64,000 nt of DNA, taken from the NCBI GenBank assembly GCA_032871835.1, contig CM065296.1, forward strand, positions 3,730,001 to 3,794,000, in the 5' to 3' direction. The DNA is from Dipteronia dyeriana. Lineage: Eukaryota; Streptophyta; Magnoliopsida; Sapindales; Sapindaceae. The notes under the pieces are model-generated. The model was not told the DNA's origin, did no database searches, and saw nothing but the letters and a program-made list of their open reading frames with translations. A program made the position numbers and the translations under genes. How positions within the stretch are numbered: position 1 is the first letter of the stretch; each line of letters begins with the position of its first letter. Positions 44,902 to 57,379 of the stretch are shown in pieces.

Positions 44902-47312
44902 AAGTCCTCCCTTGGACCAACTTGAATGATAAGGATTTTTTACACTGATTTGGTTGTATTATGGTGCACACCTGTTCAGCATCATTCTTGCCTTTATATA
45001 CTAACAGGTTTGCTCTTCTGGCCATCTCTTGAGATCCCTTGACTATCCCGACCCCCTGGTCTGTCGGGAACTTGATCATTAATGCATAAATGGCGGTTAC
45101 AGCCCTTGTTTTATTCAGGAATGGCCAATCTAATAATGCATTATACGGCCAATTGTCTAAGTCAACTACCACGAAGTCGAGCAGGATAGTCCTCTGGCAA
45201 GGTGCTGTTCCAATCTTCACAGGCAGTTTTACAGTCCCGAGTGACCTGACTTCTATCCCTCCAAACCCTTTTAATGGAGTATGGAAAGGCTGTAAATCTT
45301 TTCGTTCTAACCTTAGCTAGTCATAGACGACCACTTTGAGGATGTCTGCTGAACTCCCATTATCTATTAAAATTCTCCGGACTTCCCGATGGCCAATCCG
45401 GGCACTTATAACCAAGGCGTCATTAGGCCGAACATCGACTCCATGGGAATCTGCCTCTGTAAAGACTATCAGGTACCATTCTTCCTTCACCCTTTTCGGG
45501 TCTGGCTCAACCGAGTTTACGTCGAAGTTATTTCTTGCTTCTATTGCTTCTCTGATTTCCTGAGTTCGTTCTCGGTTGCTTCTCCCAGTAGAGGGTCCTC
45601 CGAAAATTGTATGTATTACTTGATTGGCTTCGGGGCTGGTTCTTTGATTTTGACCAGGGTTGTGATCAACCTTGACTTCTCTCTTAGTTTCTGATCTCTC
45701 ATCTTTTTTCAAGATTACATCCCGTAGGTGCCCTTCCCGAATAAGAGTCTTTATGTAATCTCTGAGCTGGAAACACTTTGAAGTCTCATGCCCGGTTTCC
45801 TTATGAAACCTGTAATACTTGGTTGTATCTCTCCGGGCGAACTGTGATTGTCGCCGCGGCTCTTGCACCATATTCTTCTCTTCCAAGATGGCTAAATTTC
45901 TTCTTGTTTTTTTTAAAGAGGGGTGTAATTGGTATATCTGCCTCGGTATTTCTCTGTGGCCCGCTCGGCATTGAACCCATTACCCCTATTCTTGTTTTTC
46001 TCCTTCTCGTTCCCTTTTAGCTTTCCTTTTTGATTCTGCCTCTTGGATTCAGGATCATTCTGTTCAGGCTTTCCCTCGTGCATATAGCTTCCTTCTGTAG
46101 CTAATTCTTCTTCTTCGGCCAGTGCTTATCCTCCTGCCATATCCATCATGTCAGCATACCTAGTCAGCCGTGCTCTTCTCAAATCAAAGGATAGCCGTCC
46201 ATTCTGCAAGTTATTGATGAATGCAGCGATTATGGCTTCATCGTTTGCACTGCCAATCTCTGATACCCCTTGGTCGAATCTCCCTAGATATTTCTTCAGT
46301 GACTCGTATTTCTCTTGTTTTATTTGAGCAAGATGAGCCACTGACTTTTTTTCTGTGAATGTTACTCAAGAATTGCCTTGAGAAGCTCCTGCTTAATTCA
46401 CTGAAACTCTTGATGCTTGCTGAAAGTAACCTTCTGAATCACCTCGACCTCATGTCTCCCAGAGTTTGTGGGAAGTTGAGACATAATAAGGAATCGCTAC
46501 TGGGCCATGGCTCTTTTTTAGCGTCTCACGTGCTCTTTCGGGTCCGTGTCTTTCTTAAACTGCTCCACGTACGGAATCCTGAACCTTTCTGGGAAAGGGG
46601 TCAGCAAGATTTTCTTGGTAAATGGGCTGTCTGAGTCGTCGTTAGATAAATCGTTATAGCCATAAAGTCTGACCAATGCATCCATCTGACGCTTATTGTT
46701 CTCGACTTCTTGAGTTAGGCTCTGGATCATGACATCTCTGTCCCCCACCGGGCTTCCTCGACGGTTGAACCGTTGGGTAACTGTCATTCTTTCTGGCTCT
46801 TCACTTTGATGCTGAGTTTCTCGCATGACTCCGTAATGACGTTTACGATGAGGTCGATCGCTATCTTCTGGTGACGACCGATCCCTGTACCGGTCATATT
46901 TACGGTGTCTAGTGCGTACTGTTTGATTGTGGTCCAGCCTCTGGTAATGTTGTTCCTCTTTAAGAGTTTCCTGTCCAGCCGGGTTGATTGAGGAAGAGTT
47001 CCTTCTGGTTTTTGGCATATTTATTCCTGGCCCAACCACCACCGAACGGAGCCTTACGGATGGAGGATTGGAAGTATGTGCTCCTACAGCCAGTAGATCA
47101 ATCCCTTCCCTTGCTGCGTCTGTCACCAATTGATGCAGGGCCTCTTGGAAACACATCGTAAGATCTCTGTTGGTTGGAGGAACTTGCTGGATCCCTGCCA
47201 GGTGTGCCGGCTGGTTTTCTGTGCTTGCTGCAGGATCTTGTGACGTGTTGCCAACATGGAAATCGCTTGGTGATTTTTAACCATTCCCTGAACTGCTTCT
47301 ACTTCCTGCCAT
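44902..47312 (-). pseudogene. Tat-type gag and aspartic protease, broken
   Basis: On the minus strand the ATG at 47310-47312 (MAGSRSSSGNG) is followed by a stop at codon 12, then by the same frame to 46518. Next is the gag core: RIPYVEQFKKDTDPKEHV, a stop-laden patch around 46500-46360, then IKQEKYESLKKYLGRFDQGV and SEIGSANDEAIIAAFINNLQ. The zinc-finger region reads YRFHKETGHETSKC near 45810, with the first cysteine changed to tyrosine. The protease active site IDNGSSADIL is intact at about 45357-45328. The protease tail (NALLDWPFLNKTRAVTAIYA, LMIKFPTDQGVGIVKG) ends near 44902. At least four stops or frame changes are present. Gag would assemble particles and the protease would process them. 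Confidence 0.88.
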
Positions 47313-47340
47313 TGCTTTTAACAAGTTCGGAGGTTCAACC

Positions 47341-47358
47341 CCTCCTTCTAGCGTCAAT
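47341..47358 (-). other. Primer-binding tract of the Tat-type element
   Basis: Immediately inside the 5' LTR the minus strand reads ATTGACGCTAGAAGGAGG. The copy at the left edge of the window has TTGGCGCTAGAAGGAG here, closer to a tRNA-complementary TGGCGC start, so this copy carries a mismatch. The tRNA was not identified. Confidence 0.5.
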
Positions 47359-48260
47359 TGTTGACGTCGATTTCTTGATTGTATTAGAAAAGCCAACAAG
47401 GATTGGATTTCGGCTATTAATTCAAAGAGAAAGAGAAAGAGATTCAGAGAGAGTAACGAAGACACAAGTTTTACGTGGTAAAACTCCGATGACCGGAGAA
47501 ACGTCCACGGGTGGTTGAAGGATCAACCAAGCCAAAATCCACTATGAAATATGATGTTAACAAGCTTTCGATCTCTCTTTTTTCTCTCTGCATTTGCTAT
47601 GATTGTTGTATGCTATATTGCCTATATATTTTGGAACCAGATTATGGGTCTATTTATATGCTTATAGAACCCTAATCTGCTTTGTATAAGTAATACAAGA
47701 TCTTTGTATTTAATTGTGATTCGGTTACTTGCTTAAGGTTGATTTGTCTTCTTTCCTGTTTCGGAGTCTCTTATGTAAATCGAGTGAGATTCTAGTAGTG
47801 TAGTTTTATTTGGACTTGTTTCCTTATAAGAATGTAGTCTTTATAGCGAAATCAAGTTGTTTCCTGATTAAGGATTCTTCTAGCTCAGTATTCTGTTCTC
47901 TTTGGGATTCTTCCTGATGGATATCTTTGCATATTTAATGGCTGAATCCGTGTGAATTAAGCACCAAGTTTCTTACTCGGGTCGCATTTATCCCGAGTAA
48001 GAATAACACTTGTTGGTCCCGAGTATCGCCGTTTAAGCCCGAGCAGAAGGTGCTTTTTTGTCTACCCCGGGTACTTTTAATTGATTTGGAGTAATTTAGT
48101 TGATCCCGAGTAGGTCTTGCCATGCTATTGGTTTACTCGGGTTTTCTTCTCTTTAATGATGCCTCGTAGGATATTTCCTGAGTGCCTATTTGGGTATCTA
48201 CATGGCAATTTTCTCCTTCCTGTTGATGACATGTATGCTTGGTAAAATTCACATACGACA
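47359..48260 (-). repeat. 5' LTR of the Tat-type element
   Basis: 902 bp, nearly identical to 39082-39989, with small indels (one fewer GAGAAA unit near the left end). TATAAATA (minus) at 47651-47658. The ATAAT target copy follows at 48261. Confidence 0.9.
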
Positions 48261-48286
48261 ATAATGTATTTACAATAAAAGAGTTG

Positions 48287-49021
48287 TAGGGCTGGCAATT
48301 CGGGTTCATGGGTCGGGTTGACCTCAACCCGACATAACCCGAATAATATTAATCTTAACCCGACACAACCCGTTTAATTAAACAAGTTAACCTTTTGAAA
48401 CCTGACACGACTCATTTAACTAAACGGGTTATATGAGTTGACCCGTAACACGTCTAATAATCTGATCGGGTCAAGATGGGTCGGGTTTGACCCGTGTGAC
48501 CCGTTTAACCCGAACCCGTTTAACCCGAACCCGTTTGTCTAACATTTTTTAGAAAAATAATATTAAATTTGTAATTTTCCAACCCGCCATAAATACATCC
48601 AACCTAATAGAGTAATAGTTTTTAATAATCCAATCTAATCCAATCTAATATCATCAAATAACGCAACAAAAATATAATTAAATACAGTTATCCCCGAAAG
48701 ACAAAAATAGTCATCCATAGTCCAAACAAAATTAGTGATTGTTGCTGAAACGGTGAAACCTAAAGAATGATTATATAATATGTAAAAATTCATTTGTAAC
48801 CCATGCAATAATGATAATTATAAATATATCTATATGACTAAGCGTGTTAAACGGGTCACCCACGAACCCGTTTAACCAAACCCGGTACGACCCATATAAT
48901 AAACGGGTTACACGGGTCGACCCGATTATGCTCCAAACCCATTAAGAAGCCAACCTGACCCGTTTATTAACCTCGGGTTCGTGTCAGGTTGGTGGGTTAC
49001 CGGTCAATTTTGTCGGCTCTA
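48287..49021. mobile_element. hAT-type MITE, 735 bp
   Basis: Ends are TAGGGCTGGCAA and, on the reverse strand, TAGAGCCGACAA. Perfect 8-bp duplication AAGAGTTG (48279-48286 and 49022-49029). The interior is made of repeated AACCCG/CGGGTT words in both orientations around an AT-rich centre. No coding region. Confidence 0.88.
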
Positions 49022-49029
49022 AAGAGTTG

Positions 49030-52000
49030 TGTATTGGAATATTTTTAAAATTTATAAATGGTAGTTGACACAATTCATATATTTTAAAAATGTTTAAACA
49101 AAGTTTTTTTTGAAAAAATCCAAATTTTAAACTTCTCTAAATAGATATAAAATGACTTTTATAAATGGTAACTGAGACAATTCATATATTAAAAAAGTTG
49201 TTTTGAGTTTTATCAAACAACTATTTTTTTTAATGGCTTTTAGCATTAAAAAAATGTTTTTGATGTTTACAAAAACCATACCAAACAGACATTAAAACTT
49301 TTTCAATAAACTACTTTTCTTTCTTTTACTAAATGAATGATCCAATTCCATAAGATATTGAGATGAAACTAGTTTCTTTCCAATTTGGTGTTCATATGGT
49401 TTCAAGATATAATCAAAAATTGAACAATTAGTGGTTTGTCGAAACCAGCCAATATCAAATGTTATAAATACGGCCAGAAATGTAACTCTCCCCCAGTTAC
49501 GATTTATCGGTCAAATGTGAAATTGGGTTCAGGTGTCAATTTTTGTAATTAACAATCAAATGTGAAATTGGGTTCAAATGTCTACTTTCGTAATTAGAAT
49601 AAATCGGCTTATTTGTGAAAAATATTAACTATAAACGGATATGGAAATTAAATTAAATTAATCTTCAACTATATACATTTTTGTTTTCCTGCATATGTTT
49701 CTGTCTGAAACCAGAATCAGATCACTATTTGTTGTTCAAAACAGGGCAAGCAAGCAAAGCAATACAGTAATGAGTTAATGACAACAAAATAAAACAAAAA
49801 CATAAATGAAAAATTTTCATGTTCTTCTGACACTATCATATTTAGAAAAATATTATGAAAATAGTGGCTTAATTCTTAAACCATACTTATTCAACCTAAT
49901 TAAATAATTAATAGTACTGCGATTTGCAGTTGATTGGACAGGTGAGATCTGATGAGTGATGACCACTCAATATCATGAAAGTTTTATATAGTTTTCTGTA
50001 CTTATATTTTTTAATTAAATATCCCAATATCAATTTATTAAAAGAAAAACAAATATCAAAATTAAATTAAAAATAAAAATCAACATCATTTACTAAATTA
50101 CGATCTTGAACAGTCTAATGATTTATAATACTTTATATATATTGCTTTAAAAACAATAGCTATCTACTCATAAATTGTGGGTTTAATTTGTATTTCCCTT
50201 TTACTATTTTATCAACCTAAAAAAATATTACTAAAACCATTTGGAGGAAGTCCTTTAAGTTTGGAAAAGCACTTTTATGTACTTTAGCTTATTAGCTAAA
50301 TACTATATAAATTATTTATATATATAAAACATTTTAAATTATACTTGAAAGTATTTTCAACATGTCAACATTGTGAATGATGCAAAATTTGGTTTTTGGG
50401 TTTGAAGATGACAACAATTTATGGGTGGTGTTGACATTTTTGGCTGAAACAGAGACAATAAATGGATTAAGAAAGCGTCACATTGAGCCAATTAAAGATG
50501 TAGGATGATTGATGCTACCATCTTATCTACAATAATTTTTTACTTGGGTCCACTACACTCTTCTTTAACTCTCTTTTAAATCTTTATATATTTGTCATGA
50601 ATTTACACATCAATTCAAAAAACACACACATACATACATATATATATATATATATCACACTTAATAAGTTACAGACTTCTGGGTTTCTGACACCAGCTCT
50701 TTTACAACATATTCCTCTGATGCACAAATACAATTGGGGTACCAATGTACCATCAGGTCGTATTTATATCAATTTCAACATGTTCGGTTTAATTAATCAT
50801 GTCGAAACACACAAATTAACCTCTTTTACTCGATTTGTAATGATAAACCTGTCACATAGGTATTCTAAACTTGATTAAAGAATTGATTACGAACCAATAA
50901 ATTTATAATAACCGTAACCTGAAGATGAACAATGTTGAATGGTCCAGAACTAAATAGGGATATACATGGGGAGGAGTAGGGGACCTAGAATTTAGACATT
51001 TACATGTGAATATATATATATTTTTTCCTCTCTACTCTTAATAACTTGGACCAGTGTCCTTTTCAACCACCAAGTTTCCCTCACTCTTTACAGCTGCTGC
51101 CTCATCATGGTCCCTTTCAACTACTTGTGTGCGTGCCTTTACCCCCCATAATAAAAGCTCTCTAATTGCAAAATTCCACTTCCAATTATTCCATTCATGC
51201 ATTTACTTAAAAGTTTTACTTTTCTTCATATATAAGTAGGTAGTAGAATTTTCTTTTTTGCTAATGATTCATGAATTTTGCGTAGTAATTAGTTTCTTTG
51301 AAGTCACTATGTCTAACCATAGATTGAAAATATAGGTAAAATTTGGACACCCTGTACTCATGAGGTATTGTCTACTTTAGCTTATTGGTTTCACTATTTT
51401 ATCTTTAAATAGAACATCTTAAGGTTTAAGGTTAGATTTTGTTTTAGTCTTAACTTCAACGATGTGAGAAAAAAACCCATATAAGTAGGTGGCAGAATTT
51501 TGTTCTTAACTAACTAGACTTGAATTCTCTTAGTGATTTATTTATCAACTATTAGTCATTGTCACAGGTTGATTAATTGAAAGTTTAGGTCAAATTTTGA
51601 CGTCGTCATCCACGTACCGTTGTTCTGTTGATTTTACATTTTTATGTATTTATACTATATAATAGTCTTGACTTTCAACGGATGAGATAAAAAATCGAAA
51701 ACCCTGTTACAACATACATGAAACTATGCAATTGTGTAGTTAGTTTTGTATTACTTTTGATTAAAGTGCATATAGAATCTTGAACTCTCGCCTTTTTTTC
51801 TTATAAGATACTCACCAAACATACTTTTTACATCATAGCCAATGACTTATCAAACACATGCACATAACCTGTTTGTTTTTCTATCCCCAAAAGAGAGATC
51901 ATAGCAACTTTTCCTTTTCTCTTTTGAGCAGAAGCAACATCTTTATAATCAAATGATCTCTAATAAGAAATAAAGAAAAAGAAGTTATAATATATAGTTG

Positions 52001-53034
52001 AAGTTTAAAGAGTTATTGGAGAGATAGTAGCTAGCTAGGCGTGAGCATAAGCCATCAAAAATAAATGATGATGGGGTCGCATGCATAATTGTTGATAGTG
52101 TGGATGGTCTTTTTCTTTGGAGGGGACCAACCCTATTTTTAGTAGAATAAGTTTCACATTTTGAGTGATTGGTTGCTGGGTTTTCTTGTTCATTGATTTA
52201 TACAACAAATGTATGTACATGTATAGATTGATAGAGAGATTCTCTCCAGGTTTTATGCTCTTAAAGCTAAACATGATTGTACTAATTACTTGCACTTGTA
52301 TAAAAGCTTTGGTACGTGAGTACGTGTCTACTGTATACGTCCAACCCAATCAATTATATTGTACTATGTGGCTATATCTATTTTATGTGATTGGTTTTTC
52401 ATGTCACATGATATGATTTTATTGGTTTAAGATTATACACATACACCGGGCACATCGAAACATTTCTCCGTTGGAAAATTCCTTTTTCTTTCTCACTCGC
52501 ACCAAAGAAAAAATATTGAAATATAATACGCATATATAGTACTTCCATTATAATGTGCACATGGTTTTCCATTAAAGCATGTACTTATTTTCAATCTTTT
52601 GAATCATAGCTTAGCGAGCTTTTTTTTTTTTTTTTTTTTGCTTCTTCTTGCATTTCACTGTGCGATCCAGTTAGATATGCTTCCCATTTGTCCGACTTGA
52701 AAATGGTAAGATATGCTATATTTTTTTTATGTGTTACAATGATATCACCGTTTTAATAACTTAAGTTTTAAAGACATCTATTATGGTGAACTATTCAAAT
52801 TGCTCATAATATATTTTTTATTCTCATTGTGCTTCTATCTACCCTTTGAATACGATAACTCATCTCTCTCCTAAAAACTTGTATCTTTTCAGATTCTGCA
52901 TAAGAAGATAACATATATTTGTGATATTCATTTATATATTTTCATATATTTCTGTGTGGTTTAACAATGTATTCATTCGTTATGATTTGTTGTCCCGTCT
53001 TTGTATGAAAATGTATGAGCATTTTATTTTTCAA
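49030..53034. other. AT-rich intergenic DNA
   Basis: No gene with family likeness in about 4 kb. A direct repeat of the words TTTATAAATGGTA and ACAATTCATATATT occurs at about 49056 and 49160. A TA microsatellite lies at 50640-50655 and a run of about 20 T at 52620-52639. Short frames here have no recognisable domains. The tract could include regulatory DNA of a gene outside the window. Confidence 0.5.
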
Positions 53035-53755
53035 AGGATCGAGCATTCTATTTTTGAAAATAATATTTAGTTAAATCGAGTATATTTGTAGCCAAATCGA
53101 ACCTTTTTTTTAATATGACCGAGCTTATTTTTAAAAGAATCGAGCATATTTTTGAAAGAATTGAAAGAATCGAGCGTTTGTTAAAGGATCAAGAATTTTT
53201 AAAGGATCGAGAATTTTTTTCAAAGGATCGAGAATTTTTTTCAAAGGATCGAGAATTTTTGTCAAAGGATCGAGAATATTTTTCAAAGGATCGAGAATAT
53301 TTTTCAAAGGATCCAGATTTTTTCAAAGAATCAATAATATTTGTCAAAGGATCGAGAAATTTTCAAAGCATCAAGGATTTTTTTCAAAGGATCGAGAATT
53401 TTTTTCAAAGGATCGAGATTTTCTTTTAAGAATTTTTTTCAAATGATCGATTTTTTATTTCAAAGGATCGAGAATTTTTTTTCAAAGGATCCAGATTTTT
53501 TTTTCAAAGGAGCGAGATTTTTTTAAAGGATCGAGATTTTTTCAAAGGATTAAGAATATTTTTCAAATGATCGAAAATATTTTTCAAAGGATCGAGAATT
53601 TTTTTTAAAGGATTGAGTTTTTTTTATAGAAAATTAGGTTTAGTTAAATCAAGTATATTTGTAGCGAAATCGAGCATATATTATAAAGAATCGAGGATTT
53701 TTTTGAAAGAATCGAACATATTTTTTAAAGGATCGAGAATATTTTTTATGAAGTA
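53035..53755 (+). repeat. ~21-bp minisatellite (CAAAGGATCGAGAATTTTTTT)
   Basis: About 30 diverged copies of a unit close to TTTTTCAAAGGATCGAGAAT. Variants with ATCGAGCATATTTTT and AAATCGAGTATATTTGTAGC lie at both ends. In the core the 21-bp spacing keeps frame, so a 104-codon frame at 53115-53429 reads heptads like FSKDREF. I regard this as a by-product of the repeat. Confidence 0.9.
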
Positions 53756-56594
53756 TTGACAAAAAAAAAAAGTTGCCCCCCCACCCCCCCGCCCACTCTG
53801 TCGTCGTTCGAGTAATTGCCTGATTTCAAAGAGACTTTTGCCTAAGAAATCTGATGTGGAACAACTATTTGAGATATTTTTATCCGTTTATCATAATAAG
53901 TGTCTTTTAAACATAAGTTATTAAAACAGTAACTCTGTTGAAATGTCACTTAAAAAAAATGCTATTTATTTTTTGAACCCTTTATCCAACCACATGTTAT
54001 GTGGTTAGATTCTCACTAGACACCTGAGCAAACAATGTTACGTGATATATCATCGGATGTGTAGACATTACTTATCGGTGAATCACACAAACCTACATTC
54101 GATTTCAAGATTGTTTCGTTAACATGTATCGTCATTCCAGTAAATTAGCTAAACTCCATTTCTTCATTTACGATAATTGACGCGAGAGGAGGACTATTTG
54201 ATTCGAAAAACTCCCCGAACATGGCCGCACGAGCGCTATCCGCACAAAAAATATTCCTCATCTTGCATGAAACCACAGACTCCCCAACAAAAATATTGTG
54301 AACAAGGACGAGGACGACCTCACACACACTTGTGTGTAGCCACCATCACGATAGCAACCAAGCAAGCACAAAAGCAGCCAGCTTTGTTGAACTCATGCAC
54401 CAAGCCCCATCGATCTTTTGTCTTCTAACATTTTTTTTTGTCTTGTAATACAAATAAAGTAGAAAAACAAAGAATCAAATTAAAAAATAATAATAATAAT
54501 TACAAAATAAGTTGACCTTTTAATTAAATTGATCAAAAAATGGAATGGGATGAGACTTTATTCGATTCTATTTGGAATTTTTGATGGAGACATAATATCC
54601 TGTCTTGGAAGTCACAGATGATTTGGTTGTCGGAATTTGGACAAAAAATTGTGGACTTGTAATACTTTATAAGTAAATCAAAGTTCGTCAAAAGTAGTAT
54701 GTACAACATGTTTTTTTTTGTCCATCTATTTGACATGTTCATAATAAATAAAACGGATTAGTGATTAGTAATCCTGTAGAAACTCATGTCAATTTCCAAA
54801 TTTTGAGATTTTAGTATACATTAAGTTGTAAATAAATGATTCAATGGAACCGCTGTACCTAGTCATCTGTAAGTCTGGTCAATAAAATCTTGTTTATTGT
54901 TATTGATGCCTGCATGCAGACATAAAAGCTTATTAGACGTCAAAATTACACTAAATTGAGGTAATGCGAGAGCTTTTATGCTTATAAATACATTCTTTAT
55001 GAAAACTAATAATTATGACGGTAATTTTGAACTAAAATTCATTTTGTGAATGTATATATATACAGAGATAGAAGTTCATTAAACTGATTCGGTACATTTG
55101 TCCCACTGAAGTTTTTTTTTTTTCTTCTCATACACCTAAAATTACACTGAATTGAGCCGATGTGATATTGGGAACTCACAAACCCAAACCATTTTTTAGA
55201 AGGCCAAACATTGTTATAACACCCATATGCACAAAAGTGAGTGAGGGTAGGCATGTATATATAAAACTGTGATCATACCCAAATCAAATTGAAAACGAGT
55301 GTTTGGTTCGGTATTGTGAGTGCGTTCGGTTCAAACCGAAAGAACCGAATTGAATCGGGTCAACTTCGGTTTTGGCTCTCCAAAACCAAGCTGACCCCAA
55401 AAAACCGAGCTATAAATAAATAAATAAATATATAAAAACCCTAGTTTTTACAAGTCTTTTAGAAGTTAGATTTTTTAATGTGATTCTTGTATTTTATTTT
55501 CCAATTAAGTACTCCTTTTGATCCATAAGTTGTTTACTTATGTAGGTTTGCTTGACATAAAATACGTTTTAAACCAAATTAAGTCTGGATTCAAACCTGT
55601 AAATTTTATTAACTTTCGTATGGAAAAATGTCTTAAAATGGTGAAAGAGATTAGTTTCCATGGTAAGATCGCAGATGTGGATTGTTTAAATACATAAAAT
55701 GAAGCAGGCTTGCTTCATTTCCAAGTTATCTGGATTTTGATACCTCAATTAATTAATTAAGTTGATTGTTTCATCATGCCTGAACTGTGATTTTTATTGC
55801 ACCTATATCTGGATTTTGTTTTGGCCTTGTGGTTCTAAGTGTGGCATGTATGCTTTTTGTTCCTTTATTTTAAGATTACCATCTCTGAAATCTTCTACAA
55901 GATGAAACAGAATTTGTGGACGGAATTTTGCAGCTACTTTTTGATTTCGACTGCATTTATTTATGCTTATGTTGATTATATGGACCGGATTTGATTATGT
56001 AAGCAGTAATTTAGAGGAGAAAAACTTATAGAGGATAGTCTTATTATAATTTGGTGGAACCTTCTAAAGCAAGTATATCATATGACAATTTTAAATTATA
56101 GTTTTATATTTTCAATGTCAAGGACACACTCGCAATGAACAGCCCATGCAAGTTTTTCCCAATTTATAAATGTTTTGAAAGTCGTGTAAATTTAGATATG
56201 TTTTAAATGCACCAAAGGATTAAACAAACAGCCGAAAATCAGTTGGCTAAAGGTCCAAAAGTAAAAAACTACAAATAGCTATTAAAAGGCTGAAAGGAAT
56301 GAAAAAATCTCAAAGCCCAATAGATCCAATAGACCCAAAACGGAGTTTATTGGGCCTACAAGTCTACACAATAAAACGAAACAACACAACAACATTTATT
56401 CAGCTGTAAATAAGTGAATTATGTGATCCATTATTGCCTTGTAGGAGAAAAACTTCTTCCTTACATTTACAAAAAGGGGAATATCATGTGCTTCGTGTGT
56501 TTTTATTAAACATCGTTTATTTAAATAAGTTTACTTTTTCAGTAAAGTTTTTTTCGATTTTTAAAAAATAAATATTAATCAGAATCATTATAAA
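53756..56594. other. Intergenic DNA
   Basis: No gene recognised. A C-rich patch CCCCCCCACCCCCCC occurs near 53775-53790. Around 55290-55410 there are GGTTCGG / CCGAACC-type words like those in the hAT MITE at 23499, probably a degraded relative. Confidence 0.45.
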
Positions 56595-56712
56595 ATAATA
56601 TGTTAAGTTGCATACGTGTCAACACTGATTCGTAACTTTTTTAATATATATAATAATATGTTAAGTTGCATACGTGTCAACACTGATTCGTAACTTTTTT
56701 AATATATATATT
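56595..56712. repeat. 58-bp tandem duplication
   Basis: TGTTAAGTTGCATACGTGTC at 56601 recurs at 56659 with identical following sequence (AACACTGATTCGTAACTTTT). Two copies, essentially perfect, suggesting a recent duplication. Confidence 0.9.
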
Positions 56713-57043
56713 ATAATTATATAATAACAGACAAATAAATATAATTTTAAAACAATTAGATACCATCACTAAACAAATCTTAAAAACACTTTCAGAATCC
56801 AGGATCATTAATTTATATTTTTCCATAACATCCTAATTCATCTCTTAATCAACTAACCACTGAATTCATCACTTGATAAAAAAAACATATCTTCTTCGTT
56901 AATTCATATCATTCCATAATTCTGAAAAAAAATAAAAATAATAAAAAAAGAGTTCCAAGCAAAATCACACCCCCCAAAAGAAAATCCACAAATCAATCCC
57001 AAAAAATTCACATGGAAAGAAATCTAGAAAGAAATATTTCAAA

Positions 57044-57256
57044 TTTCCAATAACCTAATTTTCAAGATCTAAAAATCTGGAAAGAAATAATCAGTCCCAT
57101 TAAACGAAAATAATCTGGAAAGAAACATTCGAGATCCACATTTAGATATGGAAAGAAACATTCCAATAACCTAATTTTCGAGATCTAAAAATCTGGAAAG
57201 AAATAATCAATCCTAATAACCGAAAATATTCTGGAAAGAAATATTTGAGATCCACA
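57044..57256. repeat. ~117-bp tandem duplication
   Basis: TTCCAATAACCTAATTTTC starts at 57044 and again at 57161. Inner copies of ATCTGGAAAGAAATAATCA and ATTCTGGAAAGAAA follow in the same order. TCTGGAAAGAAA is itself repeated inside each unit. Confidence 0.82.
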
Positions 57257-57379
57257 AAGATCCCCAAATCTCCAAAATCCCTAAAAATATTTATTTTTTT
57301 ATAGTTAGACGAACCAATTAGATCCCCAAATCTCCCCAAAAAGTTTTTTCTTTTCTTTTTTCTTGTGATGAAAATAATT

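Larger units (their letters stand above)
39082..48260 (-). mobile_element. Non-autonomous Tat-type Gypsy element with antisense gene
   Basis: A 9179-bp element with LTRs at both ends and a perfect 5-bp duplication ATAAT (39077-39081 and 48261-48265). On the minus strand the order is 5' LTR, primer-binding tract, gag, protease, a short non-coding residue where reverse transcriptase, RNase H and integrase should be, a tandem-repeat tract, a plus-strand accessory gene, polypurine tract and 3' LTR. Gag and protease motifs are those of the Tat branch of Gypsy elements, in which extra open reading frames near the 3' side, some antisense, are known. With no RT or integrase it could only move with enzymes from a relative. 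The two LTRs look about 96-97% alike by eye. Confidence 0.88.

Noticed and set aside
52035..52349. 104-codon minus-strand frame in the 49-53 kb intergenic tract
   Set aside because: No recognisable domain, low-complexity start and no supporting splice or promoter pattern.
53115..53429. 104-codon plus-strand frame of KDREFFS heptads
   Set aside because: Fully explained by the 21-bp minisatellite; no sign of a gene around it.
54177..54428. Plus-strand frame in the 54-kb intergenic tract
   Set aside because: No family likeness and no intron or promoter signals.
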